Part shown: positions 28,662-37,900 of the stretch, piece after piece | Numbering within the stretch: the stretch's first letter is position 1 | Layout of the letters: every line of letters starts with the position of its first letter | NCBI GenBank assembly: GCA_015065545.1 | Contig: SVQA01000007.1 | Coordinates: forward strand, 1 to 64,000 | Length of the DNA: 64,000 nt | Reading direction: 5' to 3' | DNA from: Oscillospiraceae bacterium | Lineage (GTDB): Bacteria > Bacillota > Clostridia > Oscillospirales > Acutalibacteraceae | Program-made: the position numbers and the translations under genes | The notes under the pieces: model-generated | What the model was told of the DNA's origin: nothing | Databases searched by the model: none | Seen by the model: the letters and a program-made list of their open reading frames with translations, nothing else

Positions 28662-29780
28662 TTACAGATAATACATATAAAGCTGGCATTGCAACATACC
28701 GTTATAAAGCTTGCGTCTTTTGTCTGCAGGTCGTCCAAAGCACTTTTCGAAATCATCGTCGGGAGTTATGGCGGCATAGCTCCAACCACTTTTACGAACA
28801 AAGACCTTGCCCATAGTTCTGTAAAGCTCTTCTGCTTCTTTTATTGAAAGAAGCCGCTCTCCGTAAGGAGGATTTGTAATGAGGGTTCCTCTTTCTCTTT
28901 GGGGAAGGAAATCACGAAGGTCACGTTCTATAAACTCGATTCTATCCCCTACTCCTGCTATCAAAGCATTTATTCTTGCAACCTCAAGAGCCTTAGGGTC
29001 AATATCACTGCCAACTGCAAAGAAATCGCAATCAGGTCGCTCCAAGGATTTCGCAAGCTCTCTTTCAGCTTTAAACACCTTATTATCAATACAAGACCAG
29101 TTTTCAGCACTGAAGGTGCGATTTATGCCTGCTGCTATATTCATAGCCTTGAGGGCAGATTCGATAAGAATTGTACCGCTGCCGCACATAGGGTCAGTAA
29201 CAAAATGATTCTGTCGTACACGGCTCAAGTCCGCCATAGCTGCGGCAAGGGTTTCGCTAATAGGAGCATCATTCGCATCTTTACGATAGCCTCGTTTATG
29301 AAGGGGTGCACCTGAGGTATCGATCATCAGAGACACATTGTTTTGTCTTATGAGAAACTGAACCTGATGTACCGCTTCGGTTTCTTCAAGCCAAGCTGTA
29401 GAGTATTTATCACCAAGTCTTTTAGCTACTGCTTTCTTCACAATCTTCTGGCAATCAGAGATGCTCATAAGCTTTGAATCAAGACAGCTACCCTTAACAG
29501 GGAAAGCCTCAGCCTTACCGATAAACTCTTCCCAGGGAAGCTTTGCTGTGTTCTCAAACAACTCTTCGAAGCTTGTGGCATAAAACTGTGCAACAAGGAT
29601 GTGCACTCTCTCGGCACAGCGAAGTCTTAAATTTGCTCTTGCCAAAGTGCAGAAATCGCCAGAGAAAAGGACTCTGCCGGTTTCTGCCTTGACATTTTCT
29701 ATATCCATAAATCTGAGTTCGTTTGCGACTATTCCTTCTGTGCCAAAGTGGCAAGGAGCGCTGAAAGTTAAATTATTCAT
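28662..29780 (-). CDS. 23S rRNA guanine-N2 methyltransferase, RlmL/YpsC-like (THUMP domain)
   Basis: 372 residues. An N-terminal ferredoxin-like/THUMP RNA-binding part (about 1-155) precedes a Rossmann methyltransferase with the SAM loop DPMCGSGTILIESA and the catalytic LITNPPYGERL. It corresponds to the N-terminal half of E. coli RlmL (23S G2445) or to B. subtilis YpsC. The exact target is inference. The SD GAGG lies only about ten bases after the hpf terminator, with 52 bases to the next gene downstream. Confidence 0.9.
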   Translation of the reverse strand: MNNLTFSAPCHFGTEGIVANELRFMDIENVKAETGRVLFSGDFCTLARANLRLRCAERVHILVAQFYATSFEELFENTAKLPWEEFIGKAEAFPVKGSCLDSKLMSISDCQKIVKKAVAKRLGDKYSTAWLEETEAVHQVQFLIRQNNVSLMIDTSGAPLHKRGYRKDANDAPISETLAAAMADLSRVRQNHFVTDPMCGSGTILIESALKAMNIAAGINRTFSAENWSCIDNKVFKAERELAKSLERPDCDFFAVGSDIDPKALEVARINALIAGVGDRIEFIERDLRDFLPQRERGTLITNPPYGERLLSIKEAEELYRTMGKVFVRKSGWSYAAITPDDDFEKCFGRPADKRRKLYNGMLQCQLYMYYL

Positions 29781-29796
29781 TCTGACCTCATAAGAA

Positions 29797-29822
29797 AAAG
29801 GCGGGAATTACCCCGCCTTTAA
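29797..29822 (-). terminator. Terminator after the hibernation factor gene
   Basis: On the minus strand AAAGGCGGG and CCCGCCTTT (six G-C pairs plus A-T pairs) around a short loop, ending in TTTTTCTT. The following gene's SD begins almost at once. Confidence 0.88.
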
Positions 29823-29835
29823 AAATTAAATGTAA

Positions 29836-30363
29836 TCAATTTACAGAAGGCTCCAACAATCCGTATGCGCCGTCATCACGGGCATAGACTACGTTGATTT
29901 CGTCTGTGTCACAATTTAAGAACATATAGAATTTATGTCCTGTCATTTCCATCTGAAGAATAGCCTCTGTAGTGGAGATGGGATTTAAGGGTATCTGCTT
30001 TTTGCGGACAAGGGCGAGTTCTTCTTCCTCAACCTCCTCTGCAACAGGCAACAACTCATCAATAGAGGCTGAACGCAGACGCTTTGAAAGACGGGTTTTA
30101 TGCTTACGAAGCTGGCGCTGAAGAATATCGATTACTTTATCAAGAGCATCGTTCATCTCGCTCATAGTTGACTCAGCACGATAAACCATAGAGTTATCTT
30201 TGATGGTAATCTCAACTGTCTGTCTGTTCTTTTCCAAGGTGACAACTACAGTAGCTTCTGCAGAATCGGAAAAGATTTTTTCAAGTTTTTGGAGTCTTTT
30301 CTCAACTCGCTCCTTGAAATTATCTCGGAGAGTAACTTTTCGTGCAACATAAGTAATCTTCAT
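29836..30363 (-). CDS. hpf: Ribosome hibernation promoting factor, long form
   Basis: 175 residues. An N-terminal RaiA/YfiA domain (1-100; ITYVARKVTLRDNFKERVEKRL) blocks the mRNA/tRNA channel of idle ribosomes. A C-terminal dimerisation domain (about 115-172; VRKKQIPLNPISTTEAILQMEMTGH split over it, then FYMFLNCDTDEINVVYARDDGAYGLLEP) pairs 70S particles into 100S dimers. Both parts are present, the usual Firmicutes form. AAGGAGG lies eight bases before the ATG, 29 bases after the S1 gene. Confidence 0.96.
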   Translation of the reverse strand: MKITYVARKVTLRDNFKERVEKRLQKLEKIFSDSAEATVVVTLEKNRQTVEITIKDNSMVYRAESTMSEMNDALDKVIDILQRQLRKHKTRLSKRLRSASIDELLPVAEEVEEEELALVRKKQIPLNPISTTEAILQMEMTGHKFYMFLNCDTDEINVVYARDDGAYGLLEPSVN

Positions 30364-30392
30364 ACAAATGCCTCCTTTGAGAGTATTATATT

Positions 30393-30902
30393 TTATTTTC
30401 TGCCGTTTCCGTTGCCTCGACGGCTATAGCCTCGGCCCTCTGAGCCGCGCTTTAAGTCAGACATACGGTCTTGGCTGGATTTCTTGAATTTAGACATCAT
30501 ATCTTCAAAATCCTGATTTGAAGATACCTGCTCTTCCCAAACACCGTCGGGATAAAACACGGGAGGTGGTGATGGTTTCTTATTCTCCTGAGGTTTTCTC
30601 ATAGGTTTGCGAGGCTGCGCAGGCTTTGAATCATTATCCTTGTCCTTGGCTTTAGACACCTCGGGTTTATCCATTGCTTTCTTAATTGATAAAGCAATCT
30701 TGCCGTTTTCGGCAACAGAGATTACCTTTACCTTTACAACATCACCAACGTGGCAGACATCCTGAATATTCTTGACAAATCTGTCTGACACTTCTGAAAT
30801 ATGTACCATGCCGTCGGGGCCGTCAGGTAACGAAACAAAAGCTCCGAAGTTTGTTATGCTGGTAATTTTTCCTTCATAAATCTGTCCAATTTCCGGTTTC
30901 AT
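30393..30902 (-). CDS. S1 RNA-binding domain protein (general stress protein 13-like)
   Basis: 169 residues. One S1 OB-fold (about 1-75: GQIYEGKITSITNFGAFVSL, GMVHISEVSDRFV, VKVKVISVAENGKIALSIKK) is followed by a Lys/Pro-rich linker and a basic Gly/Arg tail (RRGNGNGRK). It resembles YabR of B. subtilis, found in the same gene neighbourhood next to divIC. It probably binds RNA or ribosomes; the precise role is unknown. The basic tail suggests extra nonspecific RNA contact. Confidence 0.9.
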   Translation of the reverse strand: MKPEIGQIYEGKITSITNFGAFVSLPDGPDGMVHISEVSDRFVKNIQDVCHVGDVVKVKVISVAENGKIALSIKKAMDKPEVSKAKDKDNDSKPAQPRKPMRKPQENKKPSPPPVFYPDGVWEEQVSSNQDFEDMMSKFKKSSQDRMSDLKRGSEGRGYSRRGNGNGRK

Positions 30903-30936
30903 ACTTTTCCTTTTCTAAAAAAATATTTTAAGCAGG

Positions 30937-31254
30937 TCAGTTTCCTGCAGTAATTACATAAACGATTTCGCCTGCTCTGACGTAATCAAGATCAGCGTGA
31001 GCCCTGCGAATTACATTTTGCATATATTCCTCGTCGGAGTATTTAGACTGCTGCTCCATAGAGTTATTGGCAATACGCTGAATTTCAATTTTATAATTGA
31101 TGGCATCCAGCTCTTTTTGCTTTTCTTTAATTTGTCTGTTATTATTTGCAATCATCAAAAATGCAGAGAACAAAAAAACAACAAAAACGGCACCAAGAAC
31201 AATATACCGCAGAGGACGTCTTTTTTTCTTATTACTCAGCAGTTCAAGTTCCAT
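30937..31254 (-). CDS. Septum formation initiator (DivIC/FtsB-like)
   Basis: 105 residues from the ATG at 31254, which has GAGG eleven bases upstream; a longer start would add 17 residues overlapping yabQ. Topology: short cytoplasmic basic head, one membrane helix (about 17-37), then an outside coiled coil (about 40-75) and a small C-terminal domain, IRRAHADLDYVRAGEIVYV, typical of DivIC. It is part of the FtsL-DivIC-DivIB divisome complex. Location in a yabP-yabQ-divIC-yabR order matches B. subtilis and supports the call. Confidence 0.88.
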   Translation of the reverse strand: MELELLSNKKKRRPLRYIVLGAVFVVFLFSAFLMIANNNRQIKEKQKELDAINYKIEIQRIANNSMEQQSKYSDEEYMQNVIRRAHADLDYVRAGEIVYVITAGN

Positions 31255-31276
31255 GTTACCGTTTACCTCGAAAAAA

Positions 31277-31720
31277 TTATTTTTGAATATTGTCATCTTT
31301 GGCAATATCTCTTTTCTTTACTTTATTATACAACATTTTATATTTTGGTTGCAATAGTTTTTTTGCAAGTTTTTTAGATTTTATCTGTATTTTTTCAAAA
31401 AACAGCCTTGTTTTTGCACAGGCAGGTGCAAGCAATCTCATAGACATTAAACCATAAGTAAATCTGACACACAAAATTCCAAGCACTTGAGCAAATAATG
31501 TGAAATATCTTGCCTTGCCAAAGGAATAAGCCATACTGAAAAACAGGCTTGTAAAAGAAAAGCAAAGCATAAACAGAATATCAAAGATAAACGTAGCCGT
31601 CTTGCCGCCCGAAAACACAAATCTTAAAAATCTGAAAACATCGTAAACAAAGCCCAGAAGCAATCCGCAAAGAAAAGCACTCACAAGGCAACGCATTTGG
31701 TCAGACAAAGTAAACTCCAT
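31277..31720 (-). CDS. yabQ: Spore cortex biosynthesis protein YabQ
   Basis: 147 residues with four predicted membrane segments. The start FTLSDQMRCLVSAFLCGLLL and GFVYDVFRFLR are recognisable YabQ features. In B. subtilis it sits in the outer forespore membrane and is needed for cortex formation. Its stop lies 22 bases before the chosen divIC start, and AAGGAG precedes its ATG. The basic C-terminal tail (KIQIKSKKLAKKLL) is probably cytoplasmic. Confidence 0.88.
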   Translation of the reverse strand: MEFTLSDQMRCLVSAFLCGLLLGFVYDVFRFLRFVFSGGKTATFIFDILFMLCFSFTSLFFSMAYSFGKARYFTLFAQVLGILCVRFTYGLMSMRLLAPACAKTRLFFEKIQIKSKKLAKKLLQPKYKMLYNKVKKRDIAKDDNIQK

Positions 31721-31732
31721 AAAGCTCCTTAA

Positions 31733-32002
31733 TCATCTGAAGATCTTTGACATAAAGCCTTTTTGCTTCATATCACCCAGATACTGAAGTGAGTTGATTT
31801 TGCCGTCAATTGTTACTTCGCCTGTATCAAGAGAAAGCTTATTTATATGGAGCTGCTCGCCTTTTACGATAAGAGTGCCCATAGGCGTTAAAAGATTGAC
31901 AGTTTGCTCGTCAAATCCTGAGACATCCTTAATGCCAGTCAGAATGAGAACACTTCTGTTGTCAAGATTTATACTATGTGGTACTGTTATAGATTCCTGC
32001 AT
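31733..32002 (-). CDS. yabP: Sporulation protein YabP
   Basis: 89 residues, no membrane segment, a small beta-rich protein. The patterns HSINLDNRSVLILTGIKDV and FDEQTVNLLTPMGTLIVKG match the YabP family. In Bacillus it is a mother-cell (sigmaE) protein needed for cortex assembly with YabQ. A GAGGGTG precedes the ATG, and it lies 12 bases before yabQ. Confidence 0.9.
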   Translation of the reverse strand: MQESITVPHSINLDNRSVLILTGIKDVSGFDEQTVNLLTPMGTLIVKGEQLHINKLSLDTGEVTIDGKINSLQYLGDMKQKGFMSKIFR

Positions 32003-32064
32003 AATATCACCCTCACCTAAAAGATTACAATAATACTATGCAGAAGAGTTAAAATATATGAAAA

Positions 32065-32304
32065 TCAGAGTGCTTTATACATAGCATCTGCATCTTCTTT
32101 TCTCACATGCTCCAAAACGGAAACAACCTGAACCTTAACAGTTTTTTCGCCAAATGTGAGCTCGATTATATCGGATGGCTTTACATCGCAGGATGCTTTA
32201 GCTACCTTGCCGTTCACGATTACTTTACCTGCACCGCAAGCTTCAGCTGCAACGGTTCTTCTTTTGATAAGTCGGGAAACTTTTAAATATTTATCCAGTC
32301 TCAT
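32065..32304 (-). CDS. rqcP: Ribosome-associated quality control factor RqcP (S4 domain, YabO/Hsp15-like)
   Basis: 79 residues from the ATG at 32304, chosen because GGAGG lies seven bases upstream; an upstream in-frame reading would run through a terminator. One S4 domain (MRLDKYLKVSRLIKRRTVA, GKVIVNGKVAKAS) covers most of it. With RqcH it supports alanine-tail synthesis on stalled 50S subunits. It sits in the conserved hup-rqcP-yabP-yabQ-divIC order. The hup terminator ends just before its SD, so it depends on read-through or on a promoter I could not see. Confidence 0.93.
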   Translation of the reverse strand: MRLDKYLKVSRLIKRRTVAAEACGAGKVIVNGKVAKASCDVKPSDIIELTFGEKTVKVQVVSVLEHVRKEDADAMYKAL

Positions 32305-32316
32305 ATATCCTCCAGA

Positions 32317-32347
32317 AAAAACAATGGGCATACCTCGGTATGCCCAT
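32317..32347 (-). terminator. hup terminator, abutting the rqcP SD
   Basis: On the minus strand ATGGGCATACC, a short loop and GGTATGCCCAT are followed by TGTTTTTTC and, three bases later, the rqcP GGAGG. Strong by eye. Confidence 0.88.
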
Positions 32348-32357
32348 CGATAACAAA

Positions 32358-32633
32358 TTACTTGTTTACAGCGTCCTTGAATGCCTTGCCAGCCTTGAAT
32401 GCGGGAACCTTGGAAGCAGGAATCTCGATCTTTGCATTTGTTCTGGGATCGCAACCTGTTCTTGCATTTCTTGTTCTCTGCTCAAAAGTACCGAAACCAA
32501 CGAGAGCAACCTTCTCACCAGCTGTGATGGACTCAACGATTGTATCGAGAACTGCTGCAACTGCCTTGTCAGCGTCCTTCTTGGAAATGCCACTCTTTGC
32601 AGCAACTGCTGCTACTAATTCTGTCTTGTTCAT
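32358..32633 (-). CDS. hup: HU-family nucleoid protein
   Basis: 91 residues. MNKTELVAAVAAKSG, DTIVESITAGEKVALVGFGTFE and the DNA-gripping arm RTGCDPRTNAKIEIPASKVPAFKAGKAFKDAV are all typical HU. It binds and bends DNA without sequence specificity. GGAGG lies nine bases before the ATG. Gene order mazG-hup-rqcP is conserved in Firmicutes. An A/T-rich leader of about 70 bases with a small hairpin (GCCGA/TCGGC) separates it from mazG. Confidence 0.97.
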   Translation of the reverse strand: MNKTELVAAVAAKSGISKKDADKAVAAVLDTIVESITAGEKVALVGFGTFEQRTRNARTGCDPRTNAKIEIPASKVPAFKAGKAFKDAVNK

Positions 32634-32705
32634 AGTATTGAACCTCCGTTAAATTTTTTTATTTATTTCGGCAACGCCGATAAAATAACAATAATAGGTT
32701 TGAGA

Positions 32706-33512
32706 TTAAGCCATTTTAATCTCGTCCCAAAGAGCATCCAGCTCTTCGAGTGATGCGGTTTGCATATCAATACCGCGTTCTTTTGCAAGAGCTTCAACCT
32801 TTGAGAATCTTGCAATGAATTTATCGCAGGATGAAGAAAGTGCGTGCTCGGGTTCTACATCAATAAAGCGGGAAACATTTACCGCAGAAAAAAGAACATC
32901 GCCGAATTCCTCGAATTTTTCTTCTTCGCTTCCGCTTTTGATTGCATTGCGAAGCTCGTCAATTTCCTCAGAAAGCTTATCAATAGCACCGCCTACATCG
33001 TCCCAATCAAAGCCAAACTTACGAGCCTTATGCTGTACCTTGTGAGCACGGATAAGAGCAGGAAGAGAGTGGCTTACGCTGTCGAGCACTTCTGCCTGAG
33101 TTTTTTGCTCCTTGGTCTGCATTTTGATTGCATCCCAATTTTCCAGCACTTTATCGGAAGTATCAGCAATAACATCAGAGAAAACATGAGGATGACGGAT
33201 AATAAGCTTTTTGCAAACCTCATCACAAACAGCATCAATATCAAAGGTACCTTCTTCCTGAGAAATCTGTGCGTGAAAAACAACCTGCATAAGCACATCG
33301 CCTAATTCCTCACGAAGAAGCTCGGAGTCGTTTTTATCTATAGCTTCGATAACTTCGTAAGTTTCCTCGATAAAGTTTCGTCTGATACTTTCATGAGTCT
33401 GCTCTGCATCCCAAGGACAGCCGCCCGGCTCACGAAGGATCTTCATTATATCTACAAGGTCCTGAAAATTGTAATTCTCTTTAAATTCAAACTGTGATTT
33501 TGCTGTACTCAA
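32706..33512 (-). CDS. mazG: Nucleoside triphosphate pyrophosphohydrolase MazG
   Basis: 268 residues from a TTG at 33512, chosen because GGAGG is eight bases upstream and because the remaining N-terminus (STAKSQF then FQDLVDIMKILR) matches the family. Two MazG domains: about 20-125 (GGCPWDAEQTHESIRRNFIEE, ELGDVLMQVVFH) and 150-260 (FGFDWDDVGGAIDKLSEEIDEL, EFGDVLFSAVNVSRF). It hydrolyses NTPs to NMP and pyrophosphate and may lower (p)ppGpp. It is near the end of the long hprK-to-hup gene run. Confidence 0.95.
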   Translation of the reverse strand: MSTAKSQFEFKENYNFQDLVDIMKILREPGGCPWDAEQTHESIRRNFIEETYEVIEAIDKNDSELLREELGDVLMQVVFHAQISQEEGTFDIDAVCDEVCKKLIIRHPHVFSDVIADTSDKVLENWDAIKMQTKEQKTQAEVLDSVSHSLPALIRAHKVQHKARKFGFDWDDVGGAIDKLSEEIDELRNAIKSGSEEEKFEEFGDVLFSAVNVSRFIDVEPEHALSSSCDKFIARFSKVEALAKERGIDMQTASLEELDALWDEIKMA

Positions 33513-33563
33513 ATCGATTGCCTCCAAAGGAAAAGGGTAAAAACCGCATTCCAACTATATATT

Positions 33564-35327
33564 TTACCTTATAAGATGTAACTTTTCAAGTATTATTACA
33601 ATTTTTTTACCTTTTGGGAGCATTAAAACTTCATTTTTTGTAAAAGTATGCAATATGAGGAGCATTACAAGGTAGATTATAGCAGAAATCACTATAGAAA
33701 TCAGCAGATTCAGGTGCAGAATATAGGAACAAACATAAGCAGAAGCACCGCAAAGCACTGCTGAAAGCATAGGTTTCAGTGCAACAGACACAAAATCAGG
33801 CATAATTTTTGTATTTCTGACAAGGATAAAGAGAGCTACTGCACACATCAAAAAGTTAGAAACCAGAGAACCGATTGCCGAACCGACGATATTAATTGAA
33901 ATGTTACGGGCAAAGAGATAAGATACTAAAATTTTAGAAACGGTACCAAAAATGTATACTCCCATACTGCTTTTTACCTTGCCTATTCCCTGCAGCATTG
34001 AACATATAGGAGTAATTGTACCCATAAAGATTACTGCAAGACCGAGAACCTGTAAAACCTCTGCACCGAAAATCGAGATATTCTCGTTGCCTGAATAAAC
34101 AAGTGAAAGAATGGGCTCGGAAAGCACGGAAAGTCCGATTGCACAAGGGAATGTTACCATAGTAGTCAGACGGAGAACTGTATTCATCGACTGCTTGAGT
34201 TCCTCTTTATTTCCCTTTGTGTATGCCGCGGTTACATTGGGCATAGCACTTGTGCCAAAAACCTGAGTTACTGCTATAACAATAGAAACAAGTGTAAGAG
34301 AGGCTGTATAGTAACCCCATACGCAAGTATGAATTGAACCCTCTGCCAAAGCAGAATTAAGCTTACCATTAAACTCTGCCATAAGCGCTACAGGTTGATT
34401 CTCTGCCATACCGAGAATTACACGCTGAATTATAAAGCTGTCGATAGTACCCGAAAGGCTCATAACAAGAGCACCTATACCGATAGGCAGAGCAGTCGCC
34501 GCCATTTTTTTGAAGGTTTCTTTCTTTGAAAGAGCCTCTACGGAATTTATATAATATTCGGCAGGAATTTCACCTTTTCTAAGAGCAAAACGAATACGCA
34601 GGAAAAGGAATGCAATAAAGCTTCCCATTGTAATACCGAATATTGAAGCGGCAACAGAAATTGAAACAAGGGTATTAAAAGCTTCTTCCTTTGAAGCGAA
34701 GGTCATACCGAAGATTGTTTCTGAATTTGCATATTGGTTTGAGCCGATGTTTACAACGATATATGAAAGTACAACACCGATTGCGATTTTGGAGAATGCC
34801 TCAATAACCTCAGAAATTGCTGTAGGTGTCATATTACGCATACCTTCGTAGTATCCGCGATATACAGACACAAGACAGCCAAAAAGAATTGTAGGAGCAA
34901 GCATTAAAAGTGCGGGCAAAGCATAGGGCTGGTTGATACCTATACTGCTTACATAGAAGAAGCTGCCAACTGTCATAATCAGGAAGCAGACAATACCCAT
35001 TATAAGAAAGAAGGGCTTTGCAACTCTGTGCACCTGACGGACATCGTTGTATCTTTCTTTTGCATAATTTTCGGAAACAAGGCGGGAAACCGCTATAGGA
35101 AATCCTACGGTTGCCAATGTAAAGAGAGGCACATACAGCTCGTAAGCATTAGCAAAAAGTCCGGTACCGAACTCTGCATAGGTTTCGCCGAGGGTTCCGT
35201 AAAGATTTGTAAGCAGAACCTTCTGGGCAAGTCCGCAGAGCTTAACCGCAATCATACTTATAGTAAGCACTAAAGCACCCTTGAGAAAGCTCTGGGAGGT
35301 GCTTTTAGTTTTCACAATTTCGCTCAT
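33564..35327 (-). CDS. MATE-like polysaccharide/lipid flippase, SpoVB/MurJ family
   Basis: 587 residues with about fourteen membrane helices. The N-terminal SFLKGALVLTISMIAVKLCGL, RLVSENYAKERYNDVRQVHRVA and SVYRGYYEGMRNMTPTAISEVIE are typical of the MVF/SpoVB branch. These proteins flip lipid-linked peptidoglycan or wall precursors across the membrane. SpoVB is a sporulation paralogue involved in cortex; position next to mazG matches spoVT-spoVB-mazG order in Firmicutes. Whether it acts in growth or only in sporulation cannot be read. AAGGAG precedes the ATG. Confidence 0.88.
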   Translation of the reverse strand: MSEIVKTKSTSQSFLKGALVLTISMIAVKLCGLAQKVLLTNLYGTLGETYAEFGTGLFANAYELYVPLFTLATVGFPIAVSRLVSENYAKERYNDVRQVHRVAKPFFLIMGIVCFLIMTVGSFFYVSSIGINQPYALPALLMLAPTILFGCLVSVYRGYYEGMRNMTPTAISEVIEAFSKIAIGVVLSYIVVNIGSNQYANSETIFGMTFASKEEAFNTLVSISVAASIFGITMGSFIAFLFLRIRFALRKGEIPAEYYINSVEALSKKETFKKMAATALPIGIGALVMSLSGTIDSFIIQRVILGMAENQPVALMAEFNGKLNSALAEGSIHTCVWGYYTASLTLVSIVIAVTQVFGTSAMPNVTAAYTKGNKEELKQSMNTVLRLTTMVTFPCAIGLSVLSEPILSLVYSGNENISIFGAEVLQVLGLAVIFMGTITPICSMLQGIGKVKSSMGVYIFGTVSKILVSYLFARNISINIVGSAIGSLVSNFLMCAVALFILVRNTKIMPDFVSVALKPMLSAVLCGASAYVCSYILHLNLLISIVISAIIYLVMLLILHTFTKNEVLMLPKGKKIVIILEKLHLIR

Positions 35328-35341
35328 TATAATCTCCTTCT

Positions 35342-36787
35342 TTAGAAAAGTTCCTTATAGAATGGGCCAATCGTCTTCTTTCTTTCTATAAGTTCCTCAA
35401 ATCTGTCATTATATTCATACGGATATTTAAAATTAAATATTCGTTCTATTCTGTCACTATAGGGGTCTTTAAGCTTTGTAACAGCTCCTGCTCCGCAGGC
35501 AAGGATGGTATGGGTTTCGTCCATAATGAATACATTATATATACCTTCAAAATCTGGCTTTGACCAACCTGTGTTCTCCATATTACCGAGCATACGGCTC
35601 TGACGATAAAGATAATAAGGGGCAAGTCCGAGATTTTCAAGACTATCATAAGCACAGGAAAGCATAGCGGAGACGTTATCGCAATCACGCTTTGCAATCT
35701 GCACATTATCCCCTGTGAGCTTAGATGAACGCTTCATTGAAAGAGTATGTATGGTTACACTCTCGGGAGAAAGTCTGCAGATACCATCCATTGTTAACTT
35801 GAAGGTTTCGGGAGTGTCACCGGGGAGTCCTGCGATAAGGTCTGTATTGATATGAGCAAAGCCTACCTTGCGGGCAAGCTCAAAGGATTTATAGAAATCT
35901 TCTACCGTATGGCGTCTGCCAATATTCACAAGGACTTCGTCAATAAGAGTCTGGGGATTTACGCTTAAACGATCACAGCCGTTTTCCTTGAGGGCTATGA
36001 GTTTTGCTTCAGTAATAGTATCCGGTCTGCCTGCTTCAACGGTAAATTCTCGACAGGTAGACATATCGAAGCTATCCCTTACGGTTTTAAGAATCTTTGC
36101 CAGGTCGTCAGCTTCAAGGCTTGTGGGAGTACCGCCGCCCATATATACAGACTCAAGACGGAGATTACATTCTTTTGCAATCTTTGCGGTATGGGTAATC
36201 TCCCTACAAAGAAGTTCCACATAACGAGGGATAAGATGCTTTGCCTTTTCAACCGACTGAGAAACGAAGGAGCAATAACTGCAACGAGTGGGACAAAACG
36301 GAATTGAAATATAAAGGCTGAAGGAATCCTTCTTCGATAAATCCAGTATCTTTTGTTCATTCGAGCAGGTAATTTCTGCAAGATTTATTTTTTCTTCGCT
36401 TACGAGAAGGTTGTTTTTAAAATAATCTTCTGCACCCTCCTTGCCCATTTGCTCTTTAAGTTTTCTGAAAAGTTTAATAGGACGTACACCGGTTAAGAGT
36501 CCCCAAGAAAGAGAAATTCCTGTGTATTCCTCTAAAAGCCTGTAGAGAAGTGTCGCCATCAAAAGCTCATTGTCAGAGCCCTTCACACAGGTAAGCTCTT
36601 TACAAAACTCACCAATAGAAACAGATACGAAAAGCTCCTCCCCGCTTACTGTAAGAATATACGGTGGAGAAAGCTCCTGTGGGATTTCATCGAGCATTTC
36701 TACAGAAATCTTCTCGTTTGGGAAAAAGGCTCTTGTTAAATTTTCAAGTTCATAGTGAAACTTGTGATTAACTGTATATAAATTCAT
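35342..36787 (-). CDS. hemZ: Oxygen-independent coproporphyrinogen dehydrogenase-like radical SAM protein
   Basis: 481 residues. Radical SAM core with IPFCPTRCSYCSF (the CxxxCxxC cluster), MGGGTPTSLEADDL and TVEAGRPDTI, preceded by a HemZ-type N-terminal extension of about 160 residues, which sets it apart from HemN. HemZ proteins are annotated for coproporphyrinogen III oxidation, though in anaerobes without a heme pathway the substrate is uncertain. It lies between the flippase and the hydrolase genes. Confidence 0.88.
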   Translation of the reverse strand: MNLYTVNHKFHYELENLTRAFFPNEKISVEMLDEIPQELSPPYILTVSGEELFVSVSIGEFCKELTCVKGSDNELLMATLLYRLLEEYTGISLSWGLLTGVRPIKLFRKLKEQMGKEGAEDYFKNNLLVSEEKINLAEITCSNEQKILDLSKKDSFSLYISIPFCPTRCSYCSFVSQSVEKAKHLIPRYVELLCREITHTAKIAKECNLRLESVYMGGGTPTSLEADDLAKILKTVRDSFDMSTCREFTVEAGRPDTITEAKLIALKENGCDRLSVNPQTLIDEVLVNIGRRHTVEDFYKSFELARKVGFAHINTDLIAGLPGDTPETFKLTMDGICRLSPESVTIHTLSMKRSSKLTGDNVQIAKRDCDNVSAMLSCAYDSLENLGLAPYYLYRQSRMLGNMENTGWSKPDFEGIYNVFIMDETHTILACGAGAVTKLKDPYSDRIERIFNFKYPYEYNDRFEELIERKKTIGPFYKELF

Positions 36788-36800
36788 AAATGAAAAGTCC

Positions 36801-37433
36801 TTAATACTTTAAATAGGGATTGTTTTCTTTTTCTCTGTTAAGAGTAGTAATCTGATTATGACCGGGATAAACGGTATAGTCTTTGGTAAATGAGGCAAGC
36901 TTCTTTAAAGAATTCTGCATCTGCACAGGGTCAGAGGTTGGAAAATCGGTTCTGCCTATAGAGGAGTAAAAAAGTGTGTCACCTGAAAAGATAACACTGT
37001 CTTCCTCAAAAACAAAGCAACCGCTTCCCCTTGTGTGACCCGGAGTAAGCATAAATTTAAACTTAGACCTGCCGAGGTCCAGTACATCACCATCTAAAAC
37101 ATACGTATCTGCAGATACAGGTTCAAGAGGTTTTGCAAACATCCCCGAAAGATTAAGATCGGGATCTTTTAGAAAATCGCCGTCTTCAGAGGATATTATA
37201 ATCTTTGCCTCGTAGCGATTTTTATAAAACTCAGCAGCACCGATATGATCAAAATGACCGTGGGTCAAGAGGATATATCTTACTTTGATTTTTGGAATAC
37301 TGTCAAGGTAATTCGTAAGTGCTCTGTCTTCGCAACCCGGGTCAACTATGGCAATAAAATCTGTTTCTTTATCCTTGATAACATAGGTGTTTGTGCCTAA
37401 AACACCTGTGGGAAACATCATTACATCAATCAT
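36801..37433 (-). CDS. MBL-fold metallo-hydrolase, glyoxalase II-like
   Basis: 210 residues. Metal site [10 protein letters not shown] (HxHxDH), further ligands in TPGHTRGS (His) and FSGDTLFY (Asp), and the final histidine in VYPGHN. All ligands for two metals are present. It resembles YqgX-type hydroxyacylglutathione hydrolase-like proteins that follow dtd in many Firmicutes. The substrate is uncertain, since clostridia often lack glutathione. It overlaps dtd by four bases (ATGA). Confidence 0.92.
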   Translation of the reverse strand: MIDVMMFPTGVLGTNTYVIKDKETDFIAIVDPGCEDRALTNYLDSIPKIKVRYILLTHGHFDHIGAAEFYKNRYEAKIIISSEDGDFLKDPDLNLSGMFAKPLEPVSADTYVLDGDVLDLGRSKFKFMLTPGHTRGSGCFVFEEDSVIFSGDTLFYSSIGRTDFPTSDPVQMQNSLKKLASFTKDYTVYPGHNQITTLNREKENNPYLKY

Positions 37434-37885
37434 CGGGAAAGCTCCTTTGAATCAATAATGAGAGTAACGGGGCCATCGTTTAAGAGCTCCACCTTCATAT
37501 CTGCTCCGAACTCCCCTTCCTCTACCTGCTCAATGCCTGCGTTACGCATACACTGACAGAAATGTTTATAAAGAGGCAGGGCTGTGTCGGGTCTTGCGGC
37601 ATTATCGAAGGAGGGCCTTCTGCCCTTTTTAGAGTTGCCGCAAAGAGTAAAGTTAGAGATAACAAGGACACCGCCGCCAATATCCGAAAGGGAGAGATTC
37701 ATTTTATCATTCTCGTCGCAGAAAACGCGAAGTCCCGAAATTTTGGAAGCAAGGACTTCTGCTTCTATCTCGGTATCTTCTTTTTCAACTCCGAGAAGAA
37801 TAAGAAATCCTGCTTTAATCTGACCTATTATATTATCATCAACAGAGACGGATGCCCTGCTGACACGTTGAATAACTGCTTTCAT
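37430..37885 (-). CDS. dtd: D-aminoacyl-tRNA deacylase
   Basis: 151 residues. It removes D-amino acids (and glycine) mis-attached to tRNA. Motifs: [35 protein letters not shown] (a variant of the SQFTL active-site strand with the Cys/Asn in place of the usual residues), and the cross-subunit GxP-type motif region near [20 protein letters not shown], which carries NxGPVT as expected. The order rel-dtd-MBL hydrolase is conserved in Firmicutes. Confidence 0.95.
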   Translation of the reverse strand: MKAVIQRVSRASVSVDDNIIGQIKAGFLILLGVEKEDTEIEAEVLASKISGLRVFCDENDKMNLSLSDIGGGVLVISNFTLCGNSKKGRRPSFDNAARPDTALPLYKHFCQCMRNAGIEQVEEGEFGADMKVELLNDGPVTLIIDSKELSR

Positions 37886-37900
37886 AACTAATCCTCCGTG

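Noticed and set aside
32660..32700. Hairpin GCCGA/TCGGC between mazG and hup as a terminator
   Set aside because: Short stem with an A-run, not a T-run, after it on the minus strand; more likely part of the hup leader.
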